A stretch of 64,000 nt of DNA from Curtobacterium sp. SGAir0471 (GCF_005490985.1 NZ_CP027869.1:2790001-2854000); one strand, 5' to 3'. Positions 40,435 through 50,584 are shown, counted from the first letter of the stretch. Notes: generated by a model from the letters alone, not told the origin. Translations and numbers: made by a program.

Positions 40435-40977
40435 GTGCCGCGGTCCGAGGTGCTCTTCGTCGGGGGCCGCTCCGGCGTCGGCAAGAGCACCGCGGCGGAG
40501 GCCCTGCACGACCTCCTCGTCGCGGCGGACGTGGCGCACGCCCTGATCGAGGGCGACGTCCTCGACCTCGCCCATCCGGCGCCGCACGTCGCCCACCCCG
40601 AGGTGCGGCTCGCCGAGCGGAACCTCCGGTCGATGTGGGCGGGGTACCGCGAGCTCGGACACCATCGACTCGTGTTCACCAACACGGTCTCGGTGCTCGA
40701 GCACGAGCGGCTCGCCGCCGCGATGGGCGACGACCCGCTGGTCACCGCGGTCCTGCTCCGCGCCTCCGACGACACCACCACCGGGCGACTGGTCCGCCGC
40801 GCGGGCGGTCCGGTCCCGCAGGCGCAGCTCGCCCACAGCACGGCGACGGCCGGGAGGCTCGACTCGGCCGCCGCGGACACGGTCGCCCGGGTGGACACCG
40901 ACGGCCGCACGCCGGAGCAGGTCGCCCGTCGGCTCGGGGCGCTCACCGGCTGGCTCCCGGACCGACCGAGCACGTGA
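40435..40977 (+). CDS. P-loop kinase-like protein
   Basis: A 180-residue nucleotide-binding protein. Walker A is GGRSGVGKST (about 9-18). ALIEGDVLDLAHPAP and NTVSVLEHERLAAAMGDDP look like the acceptor and lid parts of small P-loop kinases (shikimate/adenylylsulfate-kinase-like). The Arg-rich DDTTTGRLVRRAGGP near residue 120 fits a lid. It is 4 bp downstream of the epimerase-like gene. No specific substrate can be named. Confidence 0.75.
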   Translation: MPRSEVLFVGGRSGVGKSTAAEALHDLLVAADVAHALIEGDVLDLAHPAPHVAHPEVRLAERNLRSMWAGYRELGHHRLVFTNTVSVLEHERLAAAMGDDPLVTAVLLRASDDTTTGRLVRRAGGPVPQAQLAHSTATAGRLDSAAADTVARVDTDGRTPEQVARRLGALTGWLPDRPST

Positions 40978-40993
40978 CCCCTGCACACGAGAA

Positions 40994-41025
40994 CGCCCCC
41001 GCCGACCGTGTGGTCGGAGGGGGCG
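40994..41025. terminator. Bidirectional hairpin
   Basis: 14-bp arms (40994-41007 and 41012-41025) with one mismatch and a gtgt loop, between convergent stops at 40977 and 41047. Confidence 0.8.
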
Positions 41026-41046
41026 CCCCGGTTCGTGCTGGTCGGA

Positions 41047-42537
41047 TCAGGCCGAGTGCGCCCGACGTCGAGCCATGACCACCATCAGGGCCGTGCCGAT
41101 GAGGGCGAGCAGCCCGGCGGCGATGCCTGCGGGTGCCAGGTCCGCGCCGGTGAAGGCGAGCTGACCGGTCGGCGTCGTCGCGACGGGAGCCGTGCCGGCC
41201 CCGCCCGAGCCGGCGGCCGGGGTGGTGCCGACCGGGGCGACGGCCGCGGTCACGGTGAACTCGACCGGGTCGGACGGGTCCGACACGACCGGTTCGCCGT
41301 CGGCGTCGACGACCGGCTCACCGTCGGCGTCGAGCAGGAAGCCCTGCGCGACGGCGGTGTAGTCCCCGGGCTCGACGGCGAGTGTGACGCTCCAGGTGCC
41401 GTCCGCACCGACGACGATCGGGTCGGTCGGGTCTGCGGGCTCGGCAGCAGCCCGGGCGTTCAGCTGGTCGGTCGGGACCGCGACGAGCAGGATGTTGCTC
41501 CCCGGCGTGCCCGTGCCCTCGAACGTGACGTTCGGGCCGGCGACCGTCGCGCCGTCCTCCGGGGCGGTGATGACCGGCGTGTCGAGCACCGGGGTGGTCG
41601 GCGTGGTCTCGGCTGCGGGCAGCGAGAACGCGACGGTGACGTCGCCCGTGCCGACGCCACCGGTGACCTGGGTCAGGCGGACCGACTGCGCGGCGGCGGC
41701 GTCGTCCGCGAAGGCCACGTCGACCGACCAGCGGTCGTCGTCACCGACGGTGGCCTGGACGAACGGGAAGTCGCCGGTGAGCGAGACGCGCGAGCCGGCG
41801 GTGCCGGTGCCCGAGAACGTGACCGTCCGGCTGGCGGTGGTCGAACCGTTCTGCGGCGTCTCGACCACGAGGGTCTGCGTCGCCGGCAGGTTGACGTTCA
41901 CCGTGACACTGCCACGACCGGCAGCGCCGACGATCTGGTTGACCGTGATCGACTGCGCGCGGTCCACGTCGTCCGGGAAGGTGACGTTGCCGGTCCAGTT
42001 GCCGGCGGCGTCGACCAGTATGCCCGTGACGGGCGACCCCGCGGACGGCACGAGCGCGATGTTCGCGGTCGGGATGCCCGTGCCCGACACCGTGACGGTG
42101 CGCGTGGCGAGGTACTGCCCCTCGGTGGGGCTCGAGACCGTCAGCTGCGCGGGCGCCGCCGGCAGGTTGAAGGCCACGGTCTTCGGCTCGTCGAAGCCAC
42201 TCAGGCCGACGATGCCGTCGACGAAGGCGGTCTGCTGGACCGGGGCGTCGTCGGCGTACTGGTGGTCGACCGACCACGCACCGCTCGCGGGGACGTTCGT
42301 CCGGGCGATGACCGCGCCGGCCTGGTCGTCCTCGTGGATGATGATCGTCGAACCGGCGACGGCCGTGCCCGAGAACGTCACGTCCCGGGTCGTGGTCGTC
42401 TGACCGGCGGTCGGCGAGGTCACCACGAGCTCGCCCGGGGCGGCGCTGGCGGATGATGCGGAGAGGAGTGCGCCTCCGAGCGCGAGTGAGACCACGGCTG
42501 GCACGGCCAGCAGGGTCCTCCACGACGTCTTCGTCAC
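41047..42537 (-). CDS. Sortase-anchored surface protein with Ig-like repeats
   Basis: A 496-residue exported protein. A signal peptide ([24 protein letters not shown]) ends near residue 32. Four Ig-like repeats of about 95 residues follow, each opening with a V(V/I)xxP..G....T/V...FSGT pattern ([40 protein letters not shown]). A short tandem [13 protein letters not shown] lies near 400. The C-terminus is LAFTG (near 460), a hydrophobic helix and MARRRAHSA, the LAxTG signal of actinobacterial class E sortase. It likely presents an adhesion or structural rod on the wall. GTG 42537 was chosen because it places the signal peptide at the N-terminus. Confidence 0.88.
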   Translation of the reverse strand: MTKTSWRTLLAVPAVVSLALGGALLSASSASAAPGELVVTSPTAGQTTTTRDVTFSGTAVAGSTIIIHEDDQAGAVIARTNVPASGAWSVDHQYADDAPVQQTAFVDGIVGLSGFDEPKTVAFNLPAAPAQLTVSSPTEGQYLATRTVTVSGTGIPTANIALVPSAGSPVTGILVDAAGNWTGNVTFPDDVDRAQSITVNQIVGAAGRGSVTVNVNLPATQTLVVETPQNGSTTASRTVTFSGTGTAGSRVSLTGDFPFVQATVGDDDRWSVDVAFADDAAAAQSVRLTQVTGGVGTGDVTVAFSLPAAETTPTTPVLDTPVITAPEDGATVAGPNVTFEGTGTPGSNILLVAVPTDQLNARAAAEPADPTDPIVVGADGTWSVTLAVEPGDYTAVAQGFLLDADGEPVVDADGEPVVSDPSDPVEFTVTAAVAPVGTTPAAGSGGAGTAPVATTPTGQLAFTGADLAPAGIAAGLLALIGTALMVVMARRRAHSA

Positions 42538-42725
42538 TGGGGTCCGTTCGTTCGGGCAGCCGTCACCAGGGAAGCGGCCACGCGGGAGGTGTCGCCAGGG
42601 AATTGAACGACCTCTCAACTCTATGCAGCTGTGAGGGATCCTGTACATCCTGCGATGAATCATCCGTCTCACGCACTCCGGACCGTCGTCCGGGCGCTCA
42701 GCGGCGTCCGAGCACGCTTGGAGGC

Positions 42726-44597
42726 ATGAACGACAACCGGCTCGGAACCGCGGTCAGCCCGTACCTGCGCCTGCACGCCGACAACCCGGTGGACTGGCGT
42801 GAGTGGGGGCCGGAGGCCTTCGCAGAAGCGAGGGAGCGGGACGTCCCGGTGCTCGTCTCGGTCGGGTACGCCACGTGCCACTGGTGCCACGTCATGGCAC
42901 GGGAGAGCTTCTCGGACCCGGAGATCGGCGCGCTGCTCCGTCGGGACTTCGTCGCGGTGAAGGTCGACCGCGAGGAGCGTCCGGACGTCGACGCCAGCCT
43001 GATGGCCGCCGCGAGCGCCTTCACGCAGCAGCTCGGGTGGCCACTGACCGCGTTCGCGACGCCCGAGGGGCGGGTGTTCTTCGCGGGGACGTACTACCCG
43101 CCGACCCAGGTCGGTCAGGTCGGATCCTTCCGCCAGGTCCTGGCGGCGGTGCTCGAGGCGTGGACGGAGCGGCGGCACGAGGTGGACGCGAACGCGAACG
43201 CGATCGCCGCGGCGATCGCGCAGGGGGCGACGGCCGACGCAGCCGCGCGCGGGTCGGGGGTGGACGCTGCCACGCAAGGTGGCGAGGGGCCCGACGGAGC
43301 CGCACCGGGCCTCCCGTCCGTCGACGCGATCCGAGCCGTCACCGCTGAGCTCGTCTCGGCGGAGGACACCACGTACGGGGGCTTCGGCGGCGCGCCGAAG
43401 TTCCCGAGCGCGCCGCTCCTCGAGTTCCTCGATGACGTCGCGGCCGACGGCGACGACGTCGCACGGGGGCTGCTCGATCGGAGTCTCGACGCGATCCGCA
43501 CGACCGAGCTGACGGACGCCGACGGGGGTGTGTTCCGGTACGCGACCAAGCGCGACTGGAGCGTCCCGCACTACGAGCGGATGCTCTACGACAACGCGGG
43601 ACTGCTCGCGGTCGCCGGGCCGGAGCAGGCCCGGGGCATCGCCGACTTCCTCCGGGACACGCTCCGCCGGCCGGACGGTGCGTTCGTCGCGGCGCAGGAC
43701 AGTGAGTCGACCATCGACGGACGCCGCGTCGAGGGCGACTGGTACCGGCTGCCGCTGGACGAGCGCGGCGAGTTCGACCCGCCGCCGCTCGACGACCAGG
43801 TGCTGACGGGGTGGAACGGCCTCGCGATCCGCGGCCTCGCGCTCGCCGGGGCGCGGCACGGCGACGACGAGATGCTCGACCTCGCCCGCGGTGCTGCCGA
43901 CGCGGTCCTCGCCGCCCACGTCCGCGACGGGCACGTCGTCGTCCGGTCGAGCACCGCGCACGGCACGTCGTCCGCGCCGCCGACGATCGAGGACGTCGGG
44001 CTGCTCGCCGAGGGGTTGCTCGAACTCGCGCTCGTCACGGGCGAGGTCCGGTACGCCGAGACGGCGCGGTCGCTCGTCGACGACGGCCTCGCCGGGCGGT
44101 TCGACACCGACCCGGTCCTCCGTGCCGCCGGTACGGCCACCGGCGAGCAGCCGCAGACGGCACTGCGGTCCGGCACAGTGGCGCTGGCGGGGGCGGCTGC
44201 GACGCTGGGTGCGCTCACCGGCGACCGGTCGCTCCGTGACGCCGCGACCCGGCTCGTCGCCGACCGTGCACACACCGGGACGGAACGGCCACTCGGCCAC
44301 GCGGACGCCCTCGGGGTCGCCCTCGCCCTGCAACGGCCGTCGCGCGAGGTCGTCGTCGTGACAGAGGTCGTCGTGTCCGGGGTCGACGACCCGATGCGGC
44401 GGACGGCCCTCGCCGCCCGCCGCCCGGGCACGGTTGTGGCGACGGTGACCGCGGACCAGGCGCGAGGGTGGGCCGACGCCGGGTTCTCCCTGTTCGACGG
44501 GCGGGACGGCTCGGCGCCGGCCGCGTACGTCTGCCACGACCACGTCTGCGCGCTGCCGGCGAGGGACGTCGCTGCGCTCTCCGACCAGCTGCGCTGA
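42726..44597 (+). CDS. YyaL-type thioredoxin-domain protein
   Basis: A 623-residue protein. Residues 1-130 are a thioredoxin-like domain with the hallmark [19 protein letters not shown] (CxxC near 49-52) and [26 protein letters not shown]. The remainder is an alpha/alpha toroid like those of GlcNAc epimerases ([53 protein letters not shown]). The family is called DUF255 or spermatogenesis-associated protein 20-like; its reaction is not established. Odd: linker codons near 43300 contain half of the intergenic repeat family. A short unrelated gap of 188 bp precedes it. Confidence 0.9.
   Translation: MNDNRLGTAVSPYLRLHADNPVDWREWGPEAFAEARERDVPVLVSVGYATCHWCHVMARESFSDPEIGALLRRDFVAVKVDREERPDVDASLMAAASAFTQQLGWPLTAFATPEGRVFFAGTYYPPTQVGQVGSFRQVLAAVLEAWTERRHEVDANANAIAAAIAQGATADAAARGSGVDAATQGGEGPDGAAPGLPSVDAIRAVTAELVSAEDTTYGGFGGAPKFPSAPLLEFLDDVAADGDDVARGLLDRSLDAIRTTELTDADGGVFRYATKRDWSVPHYERMLYDNAGLLAVAGPEQARGIADFLRDTLRRPDGAFVAAQDSESTIDGRRVEGDWYRLPLDERGEFDPPPLDDQVLTGWNGLAIRGLALAGARHGDDEMLDLARGAADAVLAAHVRDGHVVVRSSTAHGTSSAPPTIEDVGLLAEGLLELALVTGEVRYAETARSLVDDGLAGRFDTDPVLRAAGTATGEQPQTALRSGTVALAGAAATLGALTGDRSLRDAATRLVADRAHTGTERPLGHADALGVALALQRPSREVVVVTEVVVSGVDDPMRRTALAARRPGTVVATVTADQARGWADAGFSLFDGRDGSAPAAYVCHDHVCALPARDVAALSDQLR
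43299..43322 (+). repeat. Half-copy of the GCCTCCCGTCC repeat within a coding sequence
   Basis: GCCGCACCGGGCCTCCCGTCC followed by gtc matches the right arm of the intergenic hairpins (compare 57362-57382). It encodes part of the linker [10 protein letters not shown] between the thioredoxin-like and toroid domains. No left arm is present. Confidence 0.5.
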
Positions 44598-44618
44598 CGC
44601 CTGCCCCGTCCGGACCGC

Positions 44619-44624
44619 TATCCT
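44619..44624 (+). promoter_or_regulatory. -10 box for hrpA
   Basis: TATCCT, 9 nt before ATG 44634 (3 nt before the alternative ATG 44628). Confidence 0.5.
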
Positions 44625-44633
44625 GGAATGCTC

Positions 44634-47600
44634 ATGTCTGCCACGCCCGTCATCACGTACCCGCCCGAACTGCCGGTGTCGCAGCGGCGGGACGACATCG
44701 CCGCCGCGATCCGCGACCACCAGGTCGTCATCGTCGCCGGCGCCACGGGCTCGGGCAAGACGACGCAGCTGCCGAAGATCTGCCTCGAACTCGGCCGCGA
44801 GTCGATCGGGCACACCCAGCCGCGTCGGATCGCCGCGCGGACCATCGCCGAGCGCGTGTCCGAGGAGCTCGGCGGCGAACTCGGCGACCTCGTCGGCTAC
44901 CAGGTGCGCTTCACCGACAAGGTGAGTGCGAACACCCGGATCAAGCTGATGACCGACGGGATCCTGCTCAACGAGATCCACTTCGACCGCGACCTGAAGC
45001 GCTACGACACGATCATCATCGACGAGGCGCACGAGCGCTCCCTGACGATCGACTTCCTGCTCGGGTACCTGAAGCGCCTGCTCCCCCGGCGCCCGGACCT
45101 CAAGGTGATCATCACGAGTGCGACGATCGACCCGGAGTCGTTCTCGCGGCACTTCGGGGACGCACCGATCATCGAGGTGTCCGGCCGCACCTACCCGGTC
45201 GAGATCCGCTACCGTCCGCTCGTCGCCGACGACGACACCGACGCGGACGACGGCGACGACACCGACCCACGGACCGACGACAGCGGCAGCCGCGGCGGTG
45301 CGGGCGCGGACGACCGCGACGTGCTCCAGGGCATCACGGGCGCCCTCGACGAGCTCGCGCGCGAGGACCCGGGCGACGTCCTCGTGTTCCTGTCCGGCGA
45401 GAACGAGATCCGCGACGCGCAGGAGGCGATCGAGGGCAAGCGGTACCCGGGCACCGAGGTCCTGCCGCTCTACGGACGTCTGTCGGCCGCCGACCAGCAC
45501 CGGGTGTTCGAGCGTCGGACCACCCCGGGCATCCGTCGCCGGGTCGTCCTCGCCACCAACGTGGCGGAGACCTCCCTGACGGTGCCGGGCATCAAGTACG
45601 TGATCGACACCGGCACCGCCCGCATCTCGCGGTACTCGTCGCGGGCGAAGGTGCAGCGGCTCCCGATCGAGGCGATCAGCCAGGCGAGTGCGAACCAGCG
45701 GTCCGGCCGCGCGGGACGCACGAGCGCGGGCATCGCGATCCGGCTCTACTCCGAGGACGACTTCGCACGCCGCCCGGAGTTCACCGACCCCGAGATCCTG
45801 CGGACGAACCTGGCGGCGGTCATCCTGCAGATGATCTCCCTCGGCTTCGGCGACATCGAACGCTTCCCCTTCCTGCAGCCGCCGGACTCCCGCGGCGTGA
45901 AGGACGGCCTCGACCTGCTCCGCGAGCTCCGCGCGGTCGATGGCGACGGTCGGATCACCAGGGCCGGGCGGCAGCTCACCCGACTGCCGATCGACCCACG
46001 GCTGGGCCGGATGGTGCTCGAGGCCGGCCGCCAGGGCGTCGGTCGCGAGGTCATCGCCATCGTCAGCGCCCTGAGCATCCAGGACCCGCGCGAGCGCCCG
46101 CTCGAGAAGCGCGCCCACGCCGACCAGCTGCACGCGCGCTTCGCCGACCCGACGAGTGACTTCCTCACCCTGCTCAACCTCTGGAACCACATCGAGGACA
46201 AGCAGGAGGAGCTGTCGTCGAGCGCGTTCCGGCGCCTGTGCAAGGCCGAGTTCCTCAACCACCTGCGCATCCGCGAGTGGCAGGACCTGTACCGCCAGCT
46301 GTCCCGTGCCGCGAAGCAGGTCGACGTCCGCGTCGGGCAGTCCCGCTCCGAGGACGGCGACGCCGTGCACCGATCCCTGCTCGCCGGGCTCCTCAGCCAG
46401 ATCGGGCTGCGCGACAAGGAGAAGCGCGACTACCTCGGTGCGCGGGGCGTCCGCTTCGTGGTGTTCCCGGGCAGCGTCCTGGCGAAGAAGCAGCCCGACG
46501 CAGTGATGGCCGCCGAGCTCGTCGAGACGAGCCGGCTCTTCGCCCGCACCGTCGGACGGATCGACCCGGCCTGGGTCGAGCCGCTCGCCGGGGACCTGCT
46601 CAAGCGCACCTACGGCGAGCCCCACTGGGAGAAGAAGCAGGGCGCGGTCGTGGCCTACGAGCGCGTGACCCTGTTCGGCGTCCCGATCGTGCAGCGCCGC
46701 CGGGTGCAGTACAAGCGCGTCGACCCGGAGCACTCGCGTGAGCTGTTCATCCGGCACGCCCTGGTCGAGGGCGAGTGGGACGCGCAGCAGGCCTTCGACC
46801 GTGCGAACCGGAAGCTCCGCCGCGAGCTCGAGCAGCTCGAGGAACGCACCCGCCGCCGCGACATCCTGTTCGACGACGAGCGCGTGTACGAGTTCTACGA
46901 CGCCAGGATCCCCGCCGACGTCGCCACGACGCGCGACTTCGAGGGCTGGTGGCGCACGACCCGTCGCGAGCAGCCCGACCTGCTCACGATGCGCCGACAG
47001 GACCTGCTCGACGAGGACGCCGCCGAGGCCGCCCAGGACGAGCAGGAGTACCCGACGCAGTGGCGCTCCGGCGACCAGCGCCTGGCGATCAAGTACCGCT
47101 TCGAGCCGGGCGCGCAGGACGACGGCGTCAGCGTGCAGGTGCCGCTGGCGCTGCTCCCCCGGATGCGCGAGGAGGGCTTCGACTGGCAGGTCCGCGGCCT
47201 CCGCAGGGAACTCGTCACCGCGCTCATCAAGTCACTGCCGAAGCAGATCCGCAAGAACGTCGTCCCGGCCGCCGACTGGGCCGAGAAGATCGTCGCCGAG
47301 CTACCGGACGACGCTCCGACCGAGCCGACCGAGTCCTTCCGCGCGACCCTCGCCGCTGCGATCCAGCGGATGACGTACGTGCCGGTGACCGAGGGCGACT
47401 TCGACCTGTCCCGGGTGCCCGCCCATCTGCTGCCCACCTGGGCGGTCGTCGACGAGCGCGGCCGCCGGGTCGAGTCCGGCAAGGACCTCGCGGCGCTGCA
47501 GACGAAGTTGAAGGACCGGACCCAGCAGAGCGTCGCCTCCGCCACGGCGAAGGCGGCGGCACGGCCGGGAGGCGCGGCGCGCGTCGCCGGGGCGTCCTCC

Positions 47601-48494
47601 GGCCCGCAGGTGGAACGGTCCGGCCTGACCGCCTGGCCGTCCGACGACCTGCCGCAGGTCCTCGACACGAAGCAGGCCGGTGGCGTGATCCGCGCCTACC
47701 CGTCCCTGGTCGAGGAGGGCGACGGCCCGAAGGCCACCGTCGGCGTCCGGCTCCTGGCCACTCCCGGTGACCGAGCGGTCAGCATGCCCGCCGGCGTCCG
47801 GCGGCTCGTCATGCACGCGGTGCCCTCGCCGGTGTCGTACGTGCAGTCGCACCTCACCGCGCAGGAGAAGCTCGCGCTCGCGGCCAGCCCCTACCCCTCG
47901 ACCGCGGCGCTGTTCGACGACGTGCTGGCCGCGGTCGTGGACGCCGGCATCCGTCGCGCGCACCCGGACGGCCTCGTGTTCACGAAGGCGGAGTTCGAGG
48001 CCGTGCGGGACGCCGTCTCTGCCACGGTCGTCGACACGATGTTCACCGCCGTGTCCGAGGTCGCTGCGGTGCTCACCGCGCAGCGGGCGGCCGACAAGGC
48101 GATGAAGCAGGCGAACTCGATGGCCCTGCTGCCCGCGCTGACGGACATGCGGCAGCAGGTCGAGCGCCTGGTCTTCCCGGGCTTCGTCGCCGTCGCCGGA
48201 CTCGACCGGCTCCGGCGGATCCGGGTGTACCTGCAGGGGGTCGATGCCCGCGTGCAGAAGCTCCTGCAGAACCCGGGGCGCGATGCGACGTGGATGCGCG
48301 AGGTCACCGTCGCGACCGACCGCTACACGGACGCCGGTGGGACCTTCCCGCCGTCTGCCGGCGCGCACCCCGAGCTCGTGCATGCCCGGTGGATGCTCGA
48401 GGAGTTCCGCCTCAGCCTGTTCGCCCAGGAGCTCGGGACCGCCGAGACGGTCTCGCTGCAGCGCATCACCAAGACCCTGGCGGCCGCCCGCTGA
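44634..48494 (+). CDS. hrpA: ATP-dependent RNA helicase HrpA
   Basis: A 1286-residue DEAH-box helicase, the usual size for HrpA. Motif I is GATGSGKTTQLPK (near residue 38), motif II DEAH (IIIDEAHERSLTIDFLLGY near 130), motif III ITSATIDPESF, then GEVAP-type region FLSGENEIRDAQEAIEG, TNVAETSLTVPGIKYVIDTG and QRSGRAGRT. After the helicase core and OB-like part comes the DUF3418-type C-terminal domain specific to HrpA. An acidic insert (DDDTDADDGDDTDPRTDDSG) near 200-220 and Ala/Gly-rich codons near 47563 are local expansions. Likely role in RNA remodelling or stalled-ribosome rescue. ATG 44634 is 6 nt after another possible ATG. Confidence 0.94.
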   Translation: MSATPVITYPPELPVSQRRDDIAAAIRDHQVVIVAGATGSGKTTQLPKICLELGRESIGHTQPRRIAARTIAERVSEELGGELGDLVGYQVRFTDKVSANTRIKLMTDGILLNEIHFDRDLKRYDTIIIDEAHERSLTIDFLLGYLKRLLPRRPDLKVIITSATIDPESFSRHFGDAPIIEVSGRTYPVEIRYRPLVADDDTDADDGDDTDPRTDDSGSRGGAGADDRDVLQGITGALDELAREDPGDVLVFLSGENEIRDAQEAIEGKRYPGTEVLPLYGRLSAADQHRVFERRTTPGIRRRVVLATNVAETSLTVPGIKYVIDTGTARISRYSSRAKVQRLPIEAISQASANQRSGRAGRTSAGIAIRLYSEDDFARRPEFTDPEILRTNLAAVILQMISLGFGDIERFPFLQPPDSRGVKDGLDLLRELRAVDGDGRITRAGRQLTRLPIDPRLGRMVLEAGRQGVGREVIAIVSALSIQDPRERPLEKRAHADQLHARFADPTSDFLTLLNLWNHIEDKQEELSSSAFRRLCKAEFLNHLRIREWQDLYRQLSRAAKQVDVRVGQSRSEDGDAVHRSLLAGLLSQIGLRDKEKRDYLGARGVRFVVFPGSVLAKKQPDAVMAAELVETSRLFARTVGRIDPAWVEPLAGDLLKRTYGEPHWEKKQGAVVAYERVTLFGVPIVQRRRVQYKRVDPEHSRELFIRHALVEGEWDAQQAFDRANRKLRRELEQLEERTRRRDILFDDERVYEFYDARIPADVATTRDFEGWWRTTRREQPDLLTMRRQDLLDEDAAEAAQDEQEYPTQWRSGDQRLAIKYRFEPGAQDDGVSVQVPLALLPRMREEGFDWQVRGLRRELVTALIKSLPKQIRKNVVPAADWAEKIVAELPDDAPTEPTESFRATLAAAIQRMTYVPVTEGDFDLSRVPAHLLPTWAVVDERGRRVESGKDLAALQTKLKDRTQQSVASATAKAAARPGGAARVAGASSGPQVERSGLTAWPSDDLPQVLDTKQAGGVIRAYPSLVEEGDGPKATVGVRLLATPGDRAVSMPAGVRRLVMHAVPSPVSYVQSHLTAQEKLALAASPYPSTAALFDDVLAAVVDAGIRRAHPDGLVFTKAEFEAVRDAVSATVVDTMFTAVSEVAAVLTAQRAADKAMKQANSMALLPALTDMRQQVERLVFPGFVAVAGLDRLRRIRVYLQGVDARVQKLLQNPGRDATWMREVTVATDRYTDAGGTFPPSAGAHPELVHARWMLEEFRLSLFAQELGTAETVSLQRITKTLAAAR

Positions 48495-48500
48495 CCAGGC

Positions 48501-49043
48501 TCAGCCGGCGTCGGTAGCGAGCCCCTCGACGACGGTGACGTTCGGCAGCGCGGCCAGGGTGCGTCCGGGCAGGAACACCTTCGCGCCGCGGAGCCCTGCG
48601 CCGACGACGACCTCGGGGGCGTCGAGCACCCGCGCGTCGACGTACACCGGCCAGTCCGCTGGGAGCCCGATCGGGGTGATCCCGCCGTACTCCATGCCCG
48701 TCAGCTCGACCGCGTCGTCCATCGGCGCGAAGCTTGCCTTGCGGACGTCGAGCAGCTTCTTGACGACCCGGTTCACGTCGAGCTTCGTCGACGCGAGCAC
48801 CACGCAGGCGGCGTGGCGGACCTCGTCGCCGCGCTTCCCCGCGACGACGATGCAGTTCGCGCCGCCCTCGAGCGGGTACCCGTAGGCCTCGGAGAACGCT
48901 GCGGTGTCGGCGAGGTCCGGGTCGATCGGCGCCGCCTGGATCGTCGACAGGACGTCGCTCGGCAGTGCGACGAGCGCCTGGGCGACGGGGATCGCGAGGA
49001 ACCCGGTGGCGACGAGGGCGGGGGAACGGTCGAGCATCGGCAT
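48501..49043 (-). CDS. YbaK/EbsC-type aminoacyl-tRNA deacylase-like protein
   Basis: A 180-residue protein of the prolyl-tRNA editing fold. The family core is ANCIVVAGKRGDEVRHAACVVLASTKLDVNRVVKKLLDVRKASF (about 62-105) followed by AVELTGMEYGGITPIGLPADWPVYVD. These proteins hydrolyse mischarged tRNAs in trans; the tRNA handled by this one is unknown. TAGGCT lies 6 nt before the ATG. It converges on hrpA with 6 bp between stops. Confidence 0.9.
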   Translation of the reverse strand: MPMLDRSPALVATGFLAIPVAQALVALPSDVLSTIQAAPIDPDLADTAAFSEAYGYPLEGGANCIVVAGKRGDEVRHAACVVLASTKLDVNRVVKKLLDVRKASFAPMDDAVELTGMEYGGITPIGLPADWPVYVDARVLDAPEVVVGAGLRGAKVFLPGRTLAALPNVTVVEGLATDAG

Positions 49044-49049
49044 GCCCCG

Positions 49050-49055
49050 AGCCTA
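49050..49055 (-). promoter_or_regulatory. Leaderless-type -10 box for the YbaK-like gene
   Basis: TAGGCT on the minus strand, 6 nt before ATG 49043. Confidence 0.6.
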
Positions 49056-49115
49056 GGGAGCACCCGACGAGCAGACGGTCAGCAGACCCGCCGAGCCGGC
49101 GAGCAGGAAGAGCGG

Positions 49116-49787
49116 TCAGGCGCGCTCGTGGATCGACCGGGCTCCCGGCACGGGCGGCGCCGGGTCGTCCGAGGCCTCGGGGTCGTCCGCCCGCGCCCAC
49201 TTCACGGTCCAGCGGACGAGCGGCTGCCCGCGGTCCCACGCGGCCGTGATGTCGTCGAGCGAGCTCTCCAGCGGCAGGTGCACGAGCGCCGCGTAGTGCT
49301 GCATGCGGAGCAGGTCGATCCGCGGGTGGTCGGCGTCGTAGCCGCGCGGGGCGGTCTTCAGCGGCGGTCCGGCGAGCTCGTACCCGGCGTTGGTCAGCTC
49401 GTCGAGCTCCCGTCGCAGTGCTGCGGCCGCCTGCGGGTGTTCGTCGATCGTCGTGCGACCCGCCTGCAGCTGCGCGCGCGACGGTTCGTAGAGCCCACCG
49501 CCGACCTGCAGTCCGTCCGCCCCGGCGCTGAGGTACATGCCACCGGCGGTCAGCCCGGTGTCCTCGCGGTAGGGCCGCTTGTCCGGCGTGAACCGCAGGT
49601 CCCGGTGCTGGCGGAGCACCCGGCCCGGCCCGTAGCGTCGCTCGGCCTCGTGCAGGAGCGCCTCCATCGGGTCGCGGACGTACAGTTCCCAGTCGTCCCG
49701 GTGCTCCTCGAACCACGACTTCTCGTTGTGCGCGGCGAGCCCGCGGAAGAACGTCGCGAGCGCTGGTGAGAACGGCGTCGAGGGCAT
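49116..49787 (-). CDS. DUF2461 family protein
   Basis: A 223-residue protein of unknown function. The family pattern is clear: FSPALATFFRGLAAHNEKSWFEEHRDDWELYVRDPMEALL at the start, DLRFTPDKRPYREDTGLTAGGMYLS near 75, GGGLYEPSRAQLQAGR near 105 and LKTAPRGYDADHPRIDLLRMQHYAAL near 150. No signal peptide or membrane segment. ATG 49787 was preferred to an upstream GTG because homologues begin at this point. Divergent from the CAT-like gene. Confidence 0.85.
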   Translation of the reverse strand: MPSTPFSPALATFFRGLAAHNEKSWFEEHRDDWELYVRDPMEALLHEAERRYGPGRVLRQHRDLRFTPDKRPYREDTGLTAGGMYLSAGADGLQVGGGLYEPSRAQLQAGRTTIDEHPQAAAALRRELDELTNAGYELAGPPLKTAPRGYDADHPRIDLLRMQHYAALVHLPLESSLDDITAAWDRGQPLVRWTVKWARADDPEASDDPAPPVPGARSIHERA

Positions 49788-49848
49788 GCACCAGTGAACC
49801 GCCGCCCGGTGCACGCCCGTCGGCAGTCCGGGGTACGAGACTGACCGG

Positions 49849-50499
49849 GTGGACCGACTCCGACCGATCGACCTCGACCAGTGGCCCCGCGCCGAGCACT
49901 TCGCGCACTACCGGCGGGAGCCCTGCGCGTGGGAGATGACCGTCGACGTCGACGTCACGGCCTTCGTCGACGCAGCACGGGACGCGAGCGCGAAGACGTA
50001 CCCGTCGCAGATCTGGGTGCTCGCGACGGTCGTGAACCGGCACGACGAGTTCCGCATGCAGCTCACCGAGGACGGCAACCCTGCGGTCTGGGACGTGGTG
50101 CACCCGACCTTCACGGTCTTCCACCCCGACACCGAGACCTTCTCGGTGCTCGTCGTCGAGTACGACCCCGACGCCCGGGCGTTCCACGACAGCGTGGTCG
50201 CGACGACCGAGCGGTACCGCGACGACCACCGCCTGTTCCCGCAGGGCACCGGGCGCACCGACCTGTTCGACGTCTCGACGCTCCCCCGGACGTCCTTCAC
50301 CGGCTTCGCGCTGCACCTCACCGGGGTCGAGGACCACCTGGCCCCGGTGATCACGCTCGGGCGCTACCGACAGGTCGACGGGCGGACCGTCATGCCGATG
50401 GCACTCCGCATCAACCACGCGGCGGTCCACGGGTTCCACGCCTCGCGCTTCGTGACCGAGGTCGAGGAACTGTTCGCCGACCCGTCCTGGCTCGGCTGA
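49849..50499 (+). CDS. Chloramphenicol-acetyltransferase-like protein
   Basis: A 216-residue protein with the type A CAT fold, the usual CAT length. It has FAHYRREPCAWEMTVDVDVT near the start (compare FxxFxxPxFNI in CAT), PSQIWVLATVVNRHDEFRM, and the catalytic segment RINHAAVHGFHASRF near 190. The catalytic histidine of the HHAVCDG motif is kept (NHAAVHG), but the following Asp is replaced by His. In true CAT that Asp is structurally important, so drug acetylation is uncertain. Could act on another small acceptor or be inactive. Confidence 0.8.
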   Translation: MDRLRPIDLDQWPRAEHFAHYRREPCAWEMTVDVDVTAFVDAARDASAKTYPSQIWVLATVVNRHDEFRMQLTEDGNPAVWDVVHPTFTVFHPDTETFSVLVVEYDPDARAFHDSVVATTERYRDDHRLFPQGTGRTDLFDVSTLPRTSFTGFALHLTGVEDHLAPVITLGRYRQVDGRTVMPMALRINHAAVHGFHASRFVTEVEELFADPSWLG

Positions 50500-50584
50500 C
50501 CGCCGACACACCGCGCCGCGCCGCCGGGACCCCGTCCCCCGGACGCACACCCCACGGGCACCGGCCGGGAGCACCCTGTCCGAC

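Noticed and set aside
42669..46757. Very long open frame on the minus strand across the YyaL-type gene and the front of hrpA
   Set aside because: It is antisense to two well-recognised genes. Its product is rich in Arg, Glu, Gly and Val without any domain, as expected from GC-rich codon bias on the opposite strand.
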